This document shows positions 1 to 6,303 of a stretch of DNA of 9,267 nt, one piece after another; positions within the stretch are counted from its first letter, which is position 1; each line of letters starts with the position of its first letter. The notes under the pieces were generated by a model. That model was not told where the DNA came from, did no database searches, and saw only the letters and a list, made by a program, of their open reading frames with translations. Source of the stretch: Gammaproteobacteria bacterium. Its GTDB lineage: Bacteria; Pseudomonadota; Gammaproteobacteria; Xanthomonadales; Marinicellaceae. Where the stretch lies: NCBI GenBank assembly GCA_030426065.1, contig JAUHZH010000056.1, forward strand, positions 1 through 9,267. The letters run 5' to 3'. Position numbers and translations under genes: made by a program.

Positions 1-2086
1 GATTGATCAACGCCACAGGCGTGCGTTCACCCACGCTCATGGCCTCACCAGCCAAGCCATCGTAGTCACGCAAAGTGATGCCACAATCGGCCACAGGTAC
101 TTGCCAAGGTCCGACCATTTGATCACGATGAATCATGCCCGACACGGTGCGGTCACCGATCGTGATCAAGTATTTTTTCGATGCCACTGCGGGGAATGAA
201 AGTACTTGTTCGACCGATGTTTTCAGGTCCTTTACGTGGTTTTCAAACGCTTGGGTTTGGGGTGCTTTTCGGTCAATGACGATGCTGGTTTTTGGCGTGT
301 TACCAAACAACAAATCCATTGGGATGTCGACCGGTGCCTCACCCAATAATTCGTCACTCACCTTCAAGTGCCGTTCAGCCGTTGCACGACCCATGATGGC
401 ATAAGGACACCGTTCACGAGCACACAAAGACTTGAAAGCTTCCAGTTTTTCGGGCTTGATGGAAAGCACATAACGCTCTTGTGATTCATTACACCAAATT
501 TCCATGGGCGACATCGAAACGTGGTCAATTTGCAAGCGGCGCAATTCAATGTCGCCACCTTTGGCCGCATCATCCAGGATTTCTGGGATGGCGTTGGACA
601 GGCCGCCTGCGCCGATGTCGTGAATGGATCGAATCGGGCTTTCTGTTTTTTGTTGCCAACAGCGGTCTATCACCTCTTGACAGCGACGTTCCATTTCTGG
701 ATTGCCGCGTTGAACTGAAGCAAAATCCAGGTCTTCTTGGCCGTCGGCACTGGTGATGGAACTGGCCGCACCACCACCCAATCCAATCAACATGGCTGGA
801 CCACCCAAGATCACAACATAATCACCCGTTTGGGTGTCTTGTTTGGTCACATGGATGGCGTTGATGTTGCCCAATCCACCTGCCAACATGATGGGTTTGT
901 GGTAACCTCGCCATTGCGCATCACCGGCTGGCATTTCGAAATTTCTGAAATAGCCACAAATGTTGGGTCGGCCAAATTCATTGTTGAACGCTGCGGCACC
1001 GATCGGCCCTTTTTGCATGATTTCAAACGCTGTCGCCATCCGAGACGGTGTCCCAGGCGAAGATTTTTCCCAAGGCTGCTCAGCGCCGGGAATGTGCAAA
1101 TGACTGACTGAAAATCCGCACAGACCGGCTTTCGGCTTGGCGCCTTGACCCGTGGCCGCTTCATCTCGAATTTCACCACCCGATCCCGTCGCAGCACCCG
1201 CAAATGGCTCAATGCCTGTGGGGTGGTTGTGTGTTTCCACTTTGATCAATACGTCGATCTGCTGAGGCTCGTATGTGTATGTGGCTGTGTCGTTGCCATT
1301 GATCAAACGCTGCCCTTCCCCGCCAGCAAAAACAGCGGCGTTGTCTTTGTAAGCAGATTTGGCAGGTGCTTGTGTTTTGGCTTCGGTGTTTTTGATCATC
1401 TTGAACAGACTCAATGGCATCACTTCACTATCAATGGTCCATTCGGCATTGAAAATTTTATGGCGACAATGTTCAGAGTTGGCTTGTGCGAACATCATCA
1501 ACTCGGCATCTGTGGGAGATTTACCGGCCTTTTGGTAGGCGTCGAACAAATAGTCTATTTCATCTTCTGACAAAGCCAGTCCCATGCTTTGATTCAATTC
1601 AGCCAATGTCTCTTTTCCATTGGTCAATTCAATCCGAGTCAAAGGTTGTGGTGCTGCATGATCGAACAATTGAGGCAGTTGATCTGCCGAAGTCATGACC
1701 TGTTCTGTCATGCGGTCATAAAGTGCCAAAGGCGTGTTTAAACAAGCCTGCTCAAACGTAAAGCATTGACCGGCTTCGACCCGGTTAACTTGGGCCAAGT
1801 CACAATGATGGAAAATGTCTGTTGCTTTGGTTGACCAAGGAGAAATGGTACCAATCCTTGGGAATATCAGGGCGTGTTTTTCACTGAAGGGTAAAGCCTG
1901 TTGTTTGGCATGCAACAATTTTTCTATTTGATCGATTTGTTGTGGCGTCAAAGGTTCGCTGGACTCCACCACATAGACGTGTTCTGCTTGTTGCAACACA
2001 CCACCTTGCAACGCTTGGTTGAGTTTCTTCATGCGAAAAGCAGACAAGCTGACTCCGCCCAAAAATGTGTAAATCGTTACTGCCAT
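1..2086 (-). CDS. purL: Phosphoribosylformylglycinamidine synthase (FGAM synthase), 5' part, cut by window edge
   Basis: PurL makes formylglycinamidine ribonucleotide from FGAR, glutamine and ATP in the fourth step of de novo purine synthesis, in the cytoplasm. The minus-strand frame is open for 695 codons from ATG 2086 to the left edge. That is a little over half of the roughly 1,290 residues usual for the large gammaproteobacterial type. Visible in order are the N-terminal PurS-like domain (about 1-150), the linker motif MGLALSEDEIDYL from residue 168, SEHCRHK at 204-210, and the catalytic-domain signature VETHNHPTGIEPF from 283, followed by GAATGSGGEIRDE. A glycine-rich GGPAMLIGLGGGAASS segment lies near 425-440, then NPEMERRCQEVIDRCW and IHDIGAGGLSNA, and the second synthetase half begins with DRTVSGMIHRDQMVGPWQVP. 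The C-terminal glutaminase domain lies outside the window. ATG 2086 fits the family N-terminus, but its Shine-Dalgarno is poor; an in-frame TTG sits two codons upstream. A terminator separates it from dsbC, so it should have its own promoter. Confidence 0.97.
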   Translation of the reverse strand, partial: MAVTIYTFLGGVSLSAFRMKKLNQALQGGVLQQAEHVYVVESSEPLTPQQIDQIEKLLHAKQQALPFSEKHALIFPRIGTISPWSTKATDIFHHCDLAQVNRVEAGQCFTFEQACLNTPLALYDRMTEQVMTSADQLPQLFDHAAPQPLTRIELTNGKETLAELNQSMGLALSEDEIDYLFDAYQKAGKSPTDAELMMFAQANSEHCRHKIFNAEWTIDSEVMPLSLFKMIKNTEAKTQAPAKSAYKDNAAVFAGGEGQRLINGNDTATYTYEPQQIDVLIKVETHNHPTGIEPFAGAATGSGGEIRDEAATGQGAKPKAGLCGFSVSHLHIPGAEQPWEKSSPGTPSRMATAFEIMQKGPIGAAAFNNEFGRPNICGYFRNFEMPAGDAQWRGYHKPIMLAGGLGNINAIHVTKQDTQTGDYVVILGGPAMLIGLGGGAASSITSADGQEDLDFASVQRGNPEMERRCQEVIDRCWQQKTESPIRSIHDIGAGGLSNAIPEILDDAAKGGDIELRRLQIDHVSMSPMEIWCNESQERYVLSIKPEKLEAFKSLCARERCPYAIMGRATAERHLKVSDELLGEAPVDIPMDLLFGNTPKTSIVIDRKAPQTQAFENHVKDLKTSVEQVLSFPAVASKKYLITIGDRTVSGMIHRDQMVGPWQVPVADCGITLRDYDGLAGEAMSVGERTPVALIN

Positions 2087-2121
2087 GACCAACCCAAGAG
2101 ACAAATCAAAAAAAACAGGGT

Positions 2122-2147
2122 ATTTTACATGAAGATGGCAGCTGCCA
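2122..2147 (-). promoter_or_regulatory. Putative purL promoter/operator region with a perfect 12-bp palindrome
   Basis: Between the terminator and the purL start, the minus strand carries a -10-like TAAAAT at 2127-2122. Just upstream is a perfect palindrome, TGGCAGCTGCCA, at 2136-2147. No good -35 box is found at the normal distance, so the promoter call is weak. The palindrome lies where an operator would overlap a -35 region, but it does not resemble the known E. coli PurR operator (ACGCAAACGTTTGCGT). Its role is inferred from position only. Confidence 0.3.
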
Positions 2148-2161
2148 CTGCCAGCAAGCAC

Positions 2162-2189
2162 AAAAAAAGCCGCATCAAGGCGGCTTTTT
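2162..2189. terminator. Bidirectional rho-independent terminator between dsbC and purL
   Basis: The stem pairs GCCGC (2169-2173) with GCGGC (2180-2184) around a 6-nt loop, and is extended by flanking A and T tracts. Read on the minus strand, downstream of the dsbC stop codon about 20 nt away, the stem is followed by seven T residues, so it should end dsbC transcription before purL. On the plus strand it is followed by five T residues and could also stop antisense transcription out of purL. Confidence 0.85.
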
Positions 2190-2210
2190 CATGTGAGGGA
2201 CGTTTTTACA

Positions 2211-2942
2211 TTACTTTTGCATGCTCATCATGTCCAAACGCTGTTTCAATTGAGCCGGTGGGACGTATCCTGGCATCATGGTGCCGTCATCAAGAACCAA
2301 GGCTGGAGTGCCTGTGACACCCGCTGTAACACCTGCCTTATAATGGGCTTCAATGGGGTTGTCGCACTGCTTAGGATCCACAGTTTCGCCCGCTTTCGCC
2401 ATGGTCATGGCATTTTGCTGATCATCAGAACACCACACATTCACGGCTTTATTGAAAGAACCTGACTGCAAACCTGCACGTGGGAAAAACAGGTATGAAA
2501 TGCCAATCCCCATTTCGTTGTAGTCTTTCATTTCAGCATGTAATTTACGACAATAACCACAATCGATGTCGGTGAATACAGTGACGTGGTGTTTCATTTT
2601 GTCTTTTTCAGGGTAAAAATTAATGCGCTCAGCAACCCCGATGCTTTTCATGACATCATTCCTCAAATCTGTCTTTTTGGCTTCTGTCAAATCTTTGCGG
2701 TTTTCGATATCAAACAAGGAACCGTTGACCAAATATTTCCCGTCTTCGGAAATGTACATCACTTCAGAGCCTCGACCCACATCCACCAAGATCTCTTTGA
2801 CCCCTTTGATGGGTGTGTCAGCCACACCTTTGACTTCAGTGGTTGGAGAAGCAATCTTTCTCAAAGCTTCTGTGTATTTTTGGTTGTCGTTTGCCAACAG
2901 GGGCGTGCTGCACACCAACAACATCAATAAGGTTTTTTTCAT
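2211..2942 (-). CDS. dsbC: Periplasmic thiol:disulfide isomerase DsbC
   Basis: DsbC reshuffles wrongly paired disulfides in periplasmic proteins, works as a homodimer and is kept reduced by DsbD. The 243-residue product starts with a signal peptide (MKKTLLMLLV, probable cleavage after LLA near residue 17). An N-terminal dimerisation domain spans about 18-80, then a linker leads to a thioredoxin-fold domain from about 115. The active site is CGYC at 128-131, after FTDIDC. A second cysteine pair, Cys171 (VWCSDD) and Cys193 (KQCDNP), matches the structural disulfide of E. coli DsbC. The cis-proline motif TGTPAL lies at 210-215 and is followed by DDGTMMPGY. Length is normal for the family. The start is supported by AAAGGA at 2949-2954, six bases before the ATG. 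It lies 98 nt downstream of xerD on the same strand, a pairing common in gammaproteobacteria. recJ, often the next gene, is replaced here by a terminator and purL. Confidence 0.95.
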   Translation of the reverse strand: MKKTLLMLLVCSTPLLANDNQKYTEALRKIASPTTEVKGVADTPIKGVKEILVDVGRGSEVMYISEDGKYLVNGSLFDIENRKDLTEAKKTDLRNDVMKSIGVAERINFYPEKDKMKHHVTVFTDIDCGYCRKLHAEMKDYNEMGIGISYLFFPRAGLQSGSFNKAVNVWCSDDQQNAMTMAKAGETVDPKQCDNPIEAHYKAGVTAGVTGTPALVLDDGTMMPGYVPPAQLKQRLDMMSMQK

Positions 2943-2968
2943 TTTCTATCCTTTGTTAAGCTTCAGTA

Positions 2969-2994
2969 GGACCTCAAACAACGACTTGAGTTCC
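2969..2994 (-). promoter_or_regulatory. Imperfect hairpin in the dsbC leader
   Basis: GGA-C-CTCAA (2969-2977) can pair with TTGAG-T-TCC (2986-2994) around an 8-nt loop. This gives an eight-pair stem with one internal mismatch. It sits 15 nt upstream of the dsbC Shine-Dalgarno sequence. The stem is not followed by a T tract, so it is not a standard terminator. It may affect stability or translation of the dsbC message, but this is inference from position. Confidence 0.3.
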
Positions 2995-2996
2995 AC

Positions 2997-3028
2997 AATA
3001 GACCAGTCATTCTAAGCAAAACTGTCAA
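2997..3028 (-). promoter_or_regulatory. Possible weak dsbC promoter
   Basis: In the xerD-dsbC gap the minus strand contains an exact TTGACA (3028-3023). The best downstream -10-like hexamer for it is TCTATT (3002-2997), at a 20-bp spacing that is longer than normal. A better -10 match, TAGAAT (3014-3009), is too close to this TTGACA and lacks a good -35 of its own. A separate dsbC promoter is therefore possible but not convincing. Confidence 0.25.
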
Positions 3029-3040
3029 AAAATCCAGTCA

Positions 3041-3922
3041 TCATCCCCTGGGGTGGTGTTTTTTGTGTATATTTTTCAATTGTTCTTTGGCCACCAATGT
3101 GTAAATTTGGGTGGTTGACAAATCACTGTGACCCAACAACATTTGAACCACACGTAAATCTGCCGAATGATTCAACAAATGTGTGGCAAAGGAATGTCGC
3201 AACATGTGAGGTGATGGCAATGGTTGAATGCCCGCAGATGCCGCATGCTTTTTAATTCGATACCAGAATGCTTGCCTGGTCATGACACCGCCTTTTTGAC
3301 TCACATAAACATGGCTTGGGTGCTTTAAATGATTAGGAAGTGCCGCAATGTATGCCTTCATCGCTGACTCGCAAGCATCACCATAGGGCACCAATCTTTC
3401 CTTTTGCCCTTTGCCAATCACTCGAACCCATTGGGACTGCCTGTTGATTTGGTTGTATTGAAGGGCAACCAGTTCACTGACTCGCAAACCCGTCGCATAC
3501 ATCATCTCCAACATCGAACGGTCTCTCAAACCCATCCAATCGGATGAATCGGGCGCATCGAGCAAAACATCAACGGTCGCCTCAGACAGCGGTTTGGGGA
3601 CACTGCGTTGCGTTTTGGGCAACCTCACATGTTCAAAGGCTGCGTGATCAAAACCATGGTGCGCACGAAGGTAACGGCCAAATTGTTTCAATGCCGACAG
3701 TTTTCTCGCTTGGGTTTTGGCACCGATGTTGCGCTCAGACATGCCCTGGATAAATTCAATGGCTTGGTCAGGACGCAAAGATTGCAAATTAATTTGCTGT
3801 TGCTCAATGAAGGCTAAGAATTGACGGATGTCGGTTTGGTAAGCAGAAACAGAAAGGCTGGAAAGTCCCCTTTCCAGCCTCAAATACATCAAGAATTGAT
3901 CAAGCAGTTCTTGAGCTTGCAT
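3041..3922 (-). CDS. xerD: Site-specific tyrosine recombinase XerD
   Basis: XerD acts with XerC at the chromosomal dif site, under FtsK control, to resolve chromosome dimers at the division septum. From ATG 3922 the protein has 293 residues, normal for the family. Its N-terminal SAM-like core-binding domain spans about 1-95 (QELLDQFLMYLRLERGLS near the start), and the catalytic domain about 105-290. Catalytic residues are all visible: Arg147 in ATGLRVSEL, Lys171 in GKGQKERLVP, His239 and Arg242 in SPHMLRHSFATHLL, His265 in LLGHSDLSTTQ and nucleophile Tyr274 in QIYT. MLRHSFATHLLNH and LGHSDLSTTQIYT favour Xer over phage integrases, and the neighbouring dsbC favours XerD over XerC. The start codon is uncertain: TTG 3925 directly precedes ATG 3922 and neither has a clear Shine-Dalgarno. 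With the TPR stop only 9 nt upstream, translation is probably coupled. No integron, phage or att-like context surrounds it, which supports the housekeeping role. Confidence 0.95.
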   Translation of the reverse strand: MQAQELLDQFLMYLRLERGLSSLSVSAYQTDIRQFLAFIEQQQINLQSLRPDQAIEFIQGMSERNIGAKTQARKLSALKQFGRYLRAHHGFDHAAFEHVRLPKTQRSVPKPLSEATVDVLLDAPDSSDWMGLRDRSMLEMMYATGLRVSELVALQYNQINRQSQWVRVIGKGQKERLVPYGDACESAMKAYIAALPNHLKHPSHVYVSQKGGVMTRQAFWYRIKKHAASAGIQPLPSPHMLRHSFATHLLNHSADLRVVQMLLGHSDLSTTQIYTLVAKEQLKNIHKKHHPRG

Positions 3923-3931
3923 CAAATCAGC

Positions 3932-5182
3932 TTAGGCTGACTCTTTTTGTTCCAAAGTCGTCAAATGGTTCAACCATTGTTGCGCGTTTTGACGAGACTT
4001 TTGGTACCTCAATGCATTGTTCAAAGATTGACGTGCGCTTTTGAATTGCTTGACGTTGGCTTGACTCATGCCCAGCATCAGCCATGCATTTCCAGTTTTG
4101 TCATCATTCAAACCGCCCTTCTGCAGAGCCGCTTGAATCGACTCAATCGCTTTCTGCCAATTCTCTTTATCCAAATACAAGAAGGCACGTGTGTAATCCA
4201 TTTCGCCGTCGGTGGCAAATGAACTGGCCTTGTCATAAGCAACCAAAGCCTTGTCAATCTCACGGGCTGCATACCAAGTTTGACCCAAAGATTTCCAATT
4301 TTTAAAGTTTCCTTCGACTTTCTTGCTATTCAGAGCACCTTCTAAAAACTTACCCGCTTCAAAAGGAACGTCATTGTACGAATACATTTTGTACAGCTGC
4401 ATGTACTCACTTTCTTCAGACAACAACCCTTTCTTTTCTGCCAGTACCAAAATGGCCAATGAATCTTTGTCTTTTTTCAAGGTGAAATAAACCGATGACA
4501 ATTGCTTCCAATAAACTTTTTTATTGGGCGCCAAGCCGATCAGAATTTTCAACACATCCACCATGTCAGAATATTCTGACAATGAAGAATGCGTTGACAA
4601 CAACAACTGATACCAGGTTTCGTTCGGCTTGTCAGCCAGTGCAATCGCTTGTTTGATGGCTTTTTGAGCTTCTTTGAATTGTTCCATTTGAGCGTGACAG
4701 TTGGCCTTAATGGCAAATGCACGGTCAGGAATTTCATCAACCAAAGCAAAGTATTCATCCAATGATTTCAAAGCACCTTTGAAGTCTTGGTCAGCCATCT
4801 TGATTTGAGCCAATTGCAACATCATGCCGAAATGAGTGGCGTTGGGCATGGCGTCCAATTCAATAGATTTGGCAAAATGACGGGCCGTCGCTTTGTAATC
4901 ACCTTGTCCCGAAGCCACGAATCCCAACAATTGATGAATCACTGATTGAACATAAGCATCACGATCGCTGGTTTTGGCCAACATCGCTTGCAATCCACCT
5001 TTGGCTTCGGTGTATTTTTCATCAGCCAAGAATTCATTCAGTTTGGTGATGCGCTTTTGTTGCGCTTCGGTCATCAAGACTTGTGTTTTCGGTTTCCTGA
5101 CGGGATTGTCCGTTTTCAATGACCCTGCGATCAATGTCGAACTGGCCAGCAAAAGAGCACAAGTGGTTATGATTTTTTTCAT
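3932..5182 (-). CDS. Exported TPR-repeat protein of the TonB2-type cluster
   Basis: A 416-residue protein starting with a signal peptide (MKKIITTCALLLASSTLIAG, cleavage near residue 20), so it is expected in the periplasm. The rest is almost all paired helices of TPR type. Repeat-like pairs start near residues 83 (QLLGFVASGQGDYKATARHF), 122 (QLAQIKMADQDFKGALKSLD), 157, 190, 298 (SLGQTWYAAREIDKALVAYD), 330 and 366 (AWLMLGMSQANVKQFKSARQ). No catalytic motif is seen. TPR proteins at this place, directly after tonB, are a known part of TonB2/TtpC-type clusters, so a scaffold or accessory role in TonB-dependent transport is inferred. An ATG at 5197 overlaps the tonB stop (TAATG) and would add five residues. 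ATG 5182 is preferred because GGGAG at 5191-5195 lies 8 nt before it and the signal peptide then begins normally. xerD follows after 9 nt. Confidence 0.88.
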   Translation of the reverse strand: MKKIITTCALLLASSTLIAGSLKTDNPVRKPKTQVLMTEAQQKRITKLNEFLADEKYTEAKGGLQAMLAKTSDRDAYVQSVIHQLLGFVASGQGDYKATARHFAKSIELDAMPNATHFGMMLQLAQIKMADQDFKGALKSLDEYFALVDEIPDRAFAIKANCHAQMEQFKEAQKAIKQAIALADKPNETWYQLLLSTHSSLSEYSDMVDVLKILIGLAPNKKVYWKQLSSVYFTLKKDKDSLAILVLAEKKGLLSEESEYMQLYKMYSYNDVPFEAGKFLEGALNSKKVEGNFKNWKSLGQTWYAAREIDKALVAYDKASSFATDGEMDYTRAFLYLDKENWQKAIESIQAALQKGGLNDDKTGNAWLMLGMSQANVKQFKSARQSLNNALRYQKSRQNAQQWLNHLTTLEQKESA

Positions 5183-5190
5183 ATCAATCA

Positions 5191-5195
5191 CTCCC
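5191..5195 (-). promoter_or_regulatory. Ribosome binding site deciding the TPR gene start
   Basis: GGGAG on the minus strand lies 8 nt before ATG 5182 and directly after the tonB stop. It supports that ATG over the overlapping ATG at 5197, which has no comparable site. Confidence 0.7.
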
Positions 5196-5196
5196 A

Positions 5197-5829
5197 TTAA
5201 TTATCAGGCAACTCAAATTCAATGGTTTGGGTGGCAATTTGCTCCACCTGTTGACCATTGACAACTTTGGGTTTGAATTTAAATTTCAAAATGGCGCGGA
5301 TGGCTTCACGATCAAAAATTCGCTTGGGCTTGGAATCAACCACAGTGGGGTTGGAAACCGTGCCGCCTGGCGTGATGGTGAATTGAACCTTCACCCAACC
5401 TTCAATTTTTGCCATCAGTGCTTTTCTTGGGTATTGGGGCGCAATCCGTACAATCGGAATCACACCACCTTCTTGATTCATGTCAACTGAACCCAATTGA
5501 CCCAAGAAAGGACCGTCTCCACCTGCAGCCAAATCCAAGTTAGGCATGTTCATGGTGGGCATGTTATTGACCACTTGTTGCTGCTGAGCCACATTCAACT
5601 TAGGTGGTGGTGGTGGTTCTTTCGGTGGGGGTGGCTTTTTCGGAATGCGACGTGAACGCTGCCTCACTTCATCTTCTAATTTCACCTTGGTGAAATCGAT
5701 GGATGGCAATTCATCATCACCTCTGCTGTTGTCTGCTGCTTGACTGACCAAAGTGTGCATGATGATATACAACAACACCGTGATAACAGCAGCGACAACC
5801 CCAACAATCAGATAACGAGGTAAACTCAT
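5197..5829 (-). CDS. tonB: Short TonB protein, TonB2-type energy transducer
   Basis: TonB spans the periplasm and passes energy from ExbB/ExbD to outer-membrane receptors for siderophores, haem or vitamin B12. From ATG 5829 it has 210 residues: a short cytoplasmic end, one membrane anchor at about 6-28 (LIVGVVAAVITVLLYIIM), and an acidic then basic stretch. A short proline-rich spacer follows (KKPPPPKEPPPPPK, about 64-77), then a Gln/Asn/Met-rich linker (80-100) and the TonB C-terminal domain (about 123-210). That domain shows APQYPRKAL at 130-138, EGWVKVQFTITPGG at 143-156, FDREAIRAILKFKFKP near 172-187 and a terminal FELPDN. It is shorter than E. coli TonB (239), as TonB2 proteins tend to be. 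An ATG at 5877 would add 16 residues and overlap exbD by 44 nt. ATG 5829 is preferred because AGGGG at 5837-5841 lies 7 nt upstream. exbD ends 4 nt before it. Confidence 0.93.
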   Translation of the reverse strand: MSLPRYLIVGVVAAVITVLLYIIMHTLVSQAADNSRGDDELPSIDFTKVKLEDEVRQRSRRIPKKPPPPKEPPPPPKLNVAQQQQVVNNMPTMNMPNLDLAAGGDGPFLGQLGSVDMNQEGGVIPIVRIAPQYPRKALMAKIEGWVKVQFTITPGGTVSNPTVVDSKPKRIFDREAIRAILKFKFKPKVVNGQQVEQIATQTIEFELPDN

Positions 5830-5833
5830 GCGC

Positions 5834-6238
5834 TTACCCCTGGTCTTTTTCTGCTGCGATTGAAATGCTTTCAACACCTGCAGATTTGATTTGATCCATC
5901 ACTTGCACCAAATCACCTGTACGAGAACCACGATCAGCAATGATCACAGCACTGGCTTCTGGATTTTCGGCGTGCATTTTTTCAACACGTGAACGGACCG
6001 CGCGTAAATCAACTTCCTGCTTGTTGATCCAAATAGCACCGTCATCCTTGATGGCAACCAAAATGTTACCTTTCTTCACTTGTTTGGCATTTGAGTTAGA
6101 AGGTCTGGAAATGTCTACACCAGTTTCTTTCACAAATGAAGTGGTTACGATAAAGAAAATCAACATGATGAATACCACGTCCAGCATGGGCGTGATGTTG
6201 ATTTCTGCTTCGTCTTCGTGAAAATGTCTTTTCTTCAT
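5834..6238 (-). CDS. exbD: Biopolymer transport protein ExbD
   Basis: ExbD is the proton-channel partner of ExbB and passes proton-motive energy to TonB. The 134-residue protein has a short charged cytoplasmic end (MKKRHFHEDEAE), one transmembrane helix at about 14-36 and a periplasmic domain from about 40 to the end. The helix carries Asp20 within INITPMLDVVFIMLIFFIVT, matching the essential membrane aspartate of the family (Asp25 in E. coli ExbD). The periplasmic part includes ILVAIKDDGAIWINKQEV and SAVIIADRGSRTGDLVQVMD, typical ExbD/TolR segments. Length is normal. ATG 6238 is preceded by a purine-rich AAGAAGAGA site. It is 65 nt downstream of exbB, the only long gap in the cluster, and ends 4 nt before tonB. 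ExbD is preferred over TolR because tonB is the next gene. Confidence 0.95.
   Translation of the reverse strand: MKKRHFHEDEAEINITPMLDVVFIMLIFFIVTTSFVKETGVDISRPSNSNAKQVKKGNILVAIKDDGAIWINKQEVDLRAVRSRVEKMHAENPEASAVIIADRGSRTGDLVQVMDQIKSAGVESISIAAEKDQG
5837..5841 (-). promoter_or_regulatory. Ribosome binding site deciding the tonB start
   Basis: AGGGG on the minus strand overlaps the last codons of exbD and lies 7 nt before ATG 5829. It argues for this start and against the upstream ATG at 5877, and suggests coupling of tonB translation to exbD. Confidence 0.7.
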
Positions 6239-6262
6239 TGTTCAATTCTCTTCTTAACTTAA

Positions 6263-6298
6263 TTTATTGACCCAGACCAAGCGCCTGGGTTCAATAAA
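6263..6298 (-). promoter_or_regulatory. Strong stem-loop between exbB and exbD
   Basis: Bases 6263-6275 pair with 6285-6298: a 6-bp inner stem (ACCCAG with CTGGGT), a one-base bulge at 6291 and a 7-bp A/T-rich outer stem, around a 9-nt loop. On the minus strand the stem starts 5 nt after the exbB stop codon. It has no long T tract downstream, so it is at best a partial terminator. It could protect the 3' end of the upstream message or mark a processing site, which would lower exbD and tonB relative to exbB. That function is inferred. Confidence 0.6.
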
Positions 6299-6303
6299 AT
6301 TAA

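Noticed and set aside
847..1212. Minus-strand open frame of 121 codons inside the purL region
   Set aside because: It is in another frame of the same strand as purL, which shows its best conserved motifs across this stretch, so it is a shadow.
135..1698. Several plus-strand open frames of 60-140 codons opposite purL
   Set aside because: They lie wholly antisense to a continuous, strongly conserved purL frame, have no recognisable domains and no ribosome binding sites.
2586..3015. Plus-strand open frames of 114 and 130 codons opposite dsbC
   Set aside because: Antisense to dsbC, no family resemblance and no plausible promoter or Shine-Dalgarno.
3041..3922. Idea that the tyrosine recombinase marks an integrated mobile element
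   Set aside because: All Xer hallmarks, normal length and the dsbC neighbour point to housekeeping XerD; no att repeats, tRNA or phage genes are present.
5582..5640. Short tandem repeat-like GGTGGTGGTGG and GGTGGGGGTGG on the plus strand
   Set aside because: These are proline codons of the TonB spacer read from the other strand, not an independent repeat.
5830..5877. Longer tonB start at ATG 5877
   Set aside because: It would overlap exbD by 44 nt and place 16 basic/Gln residues before the anchor; ATG 5829 has a well-spaced AGGGG site.
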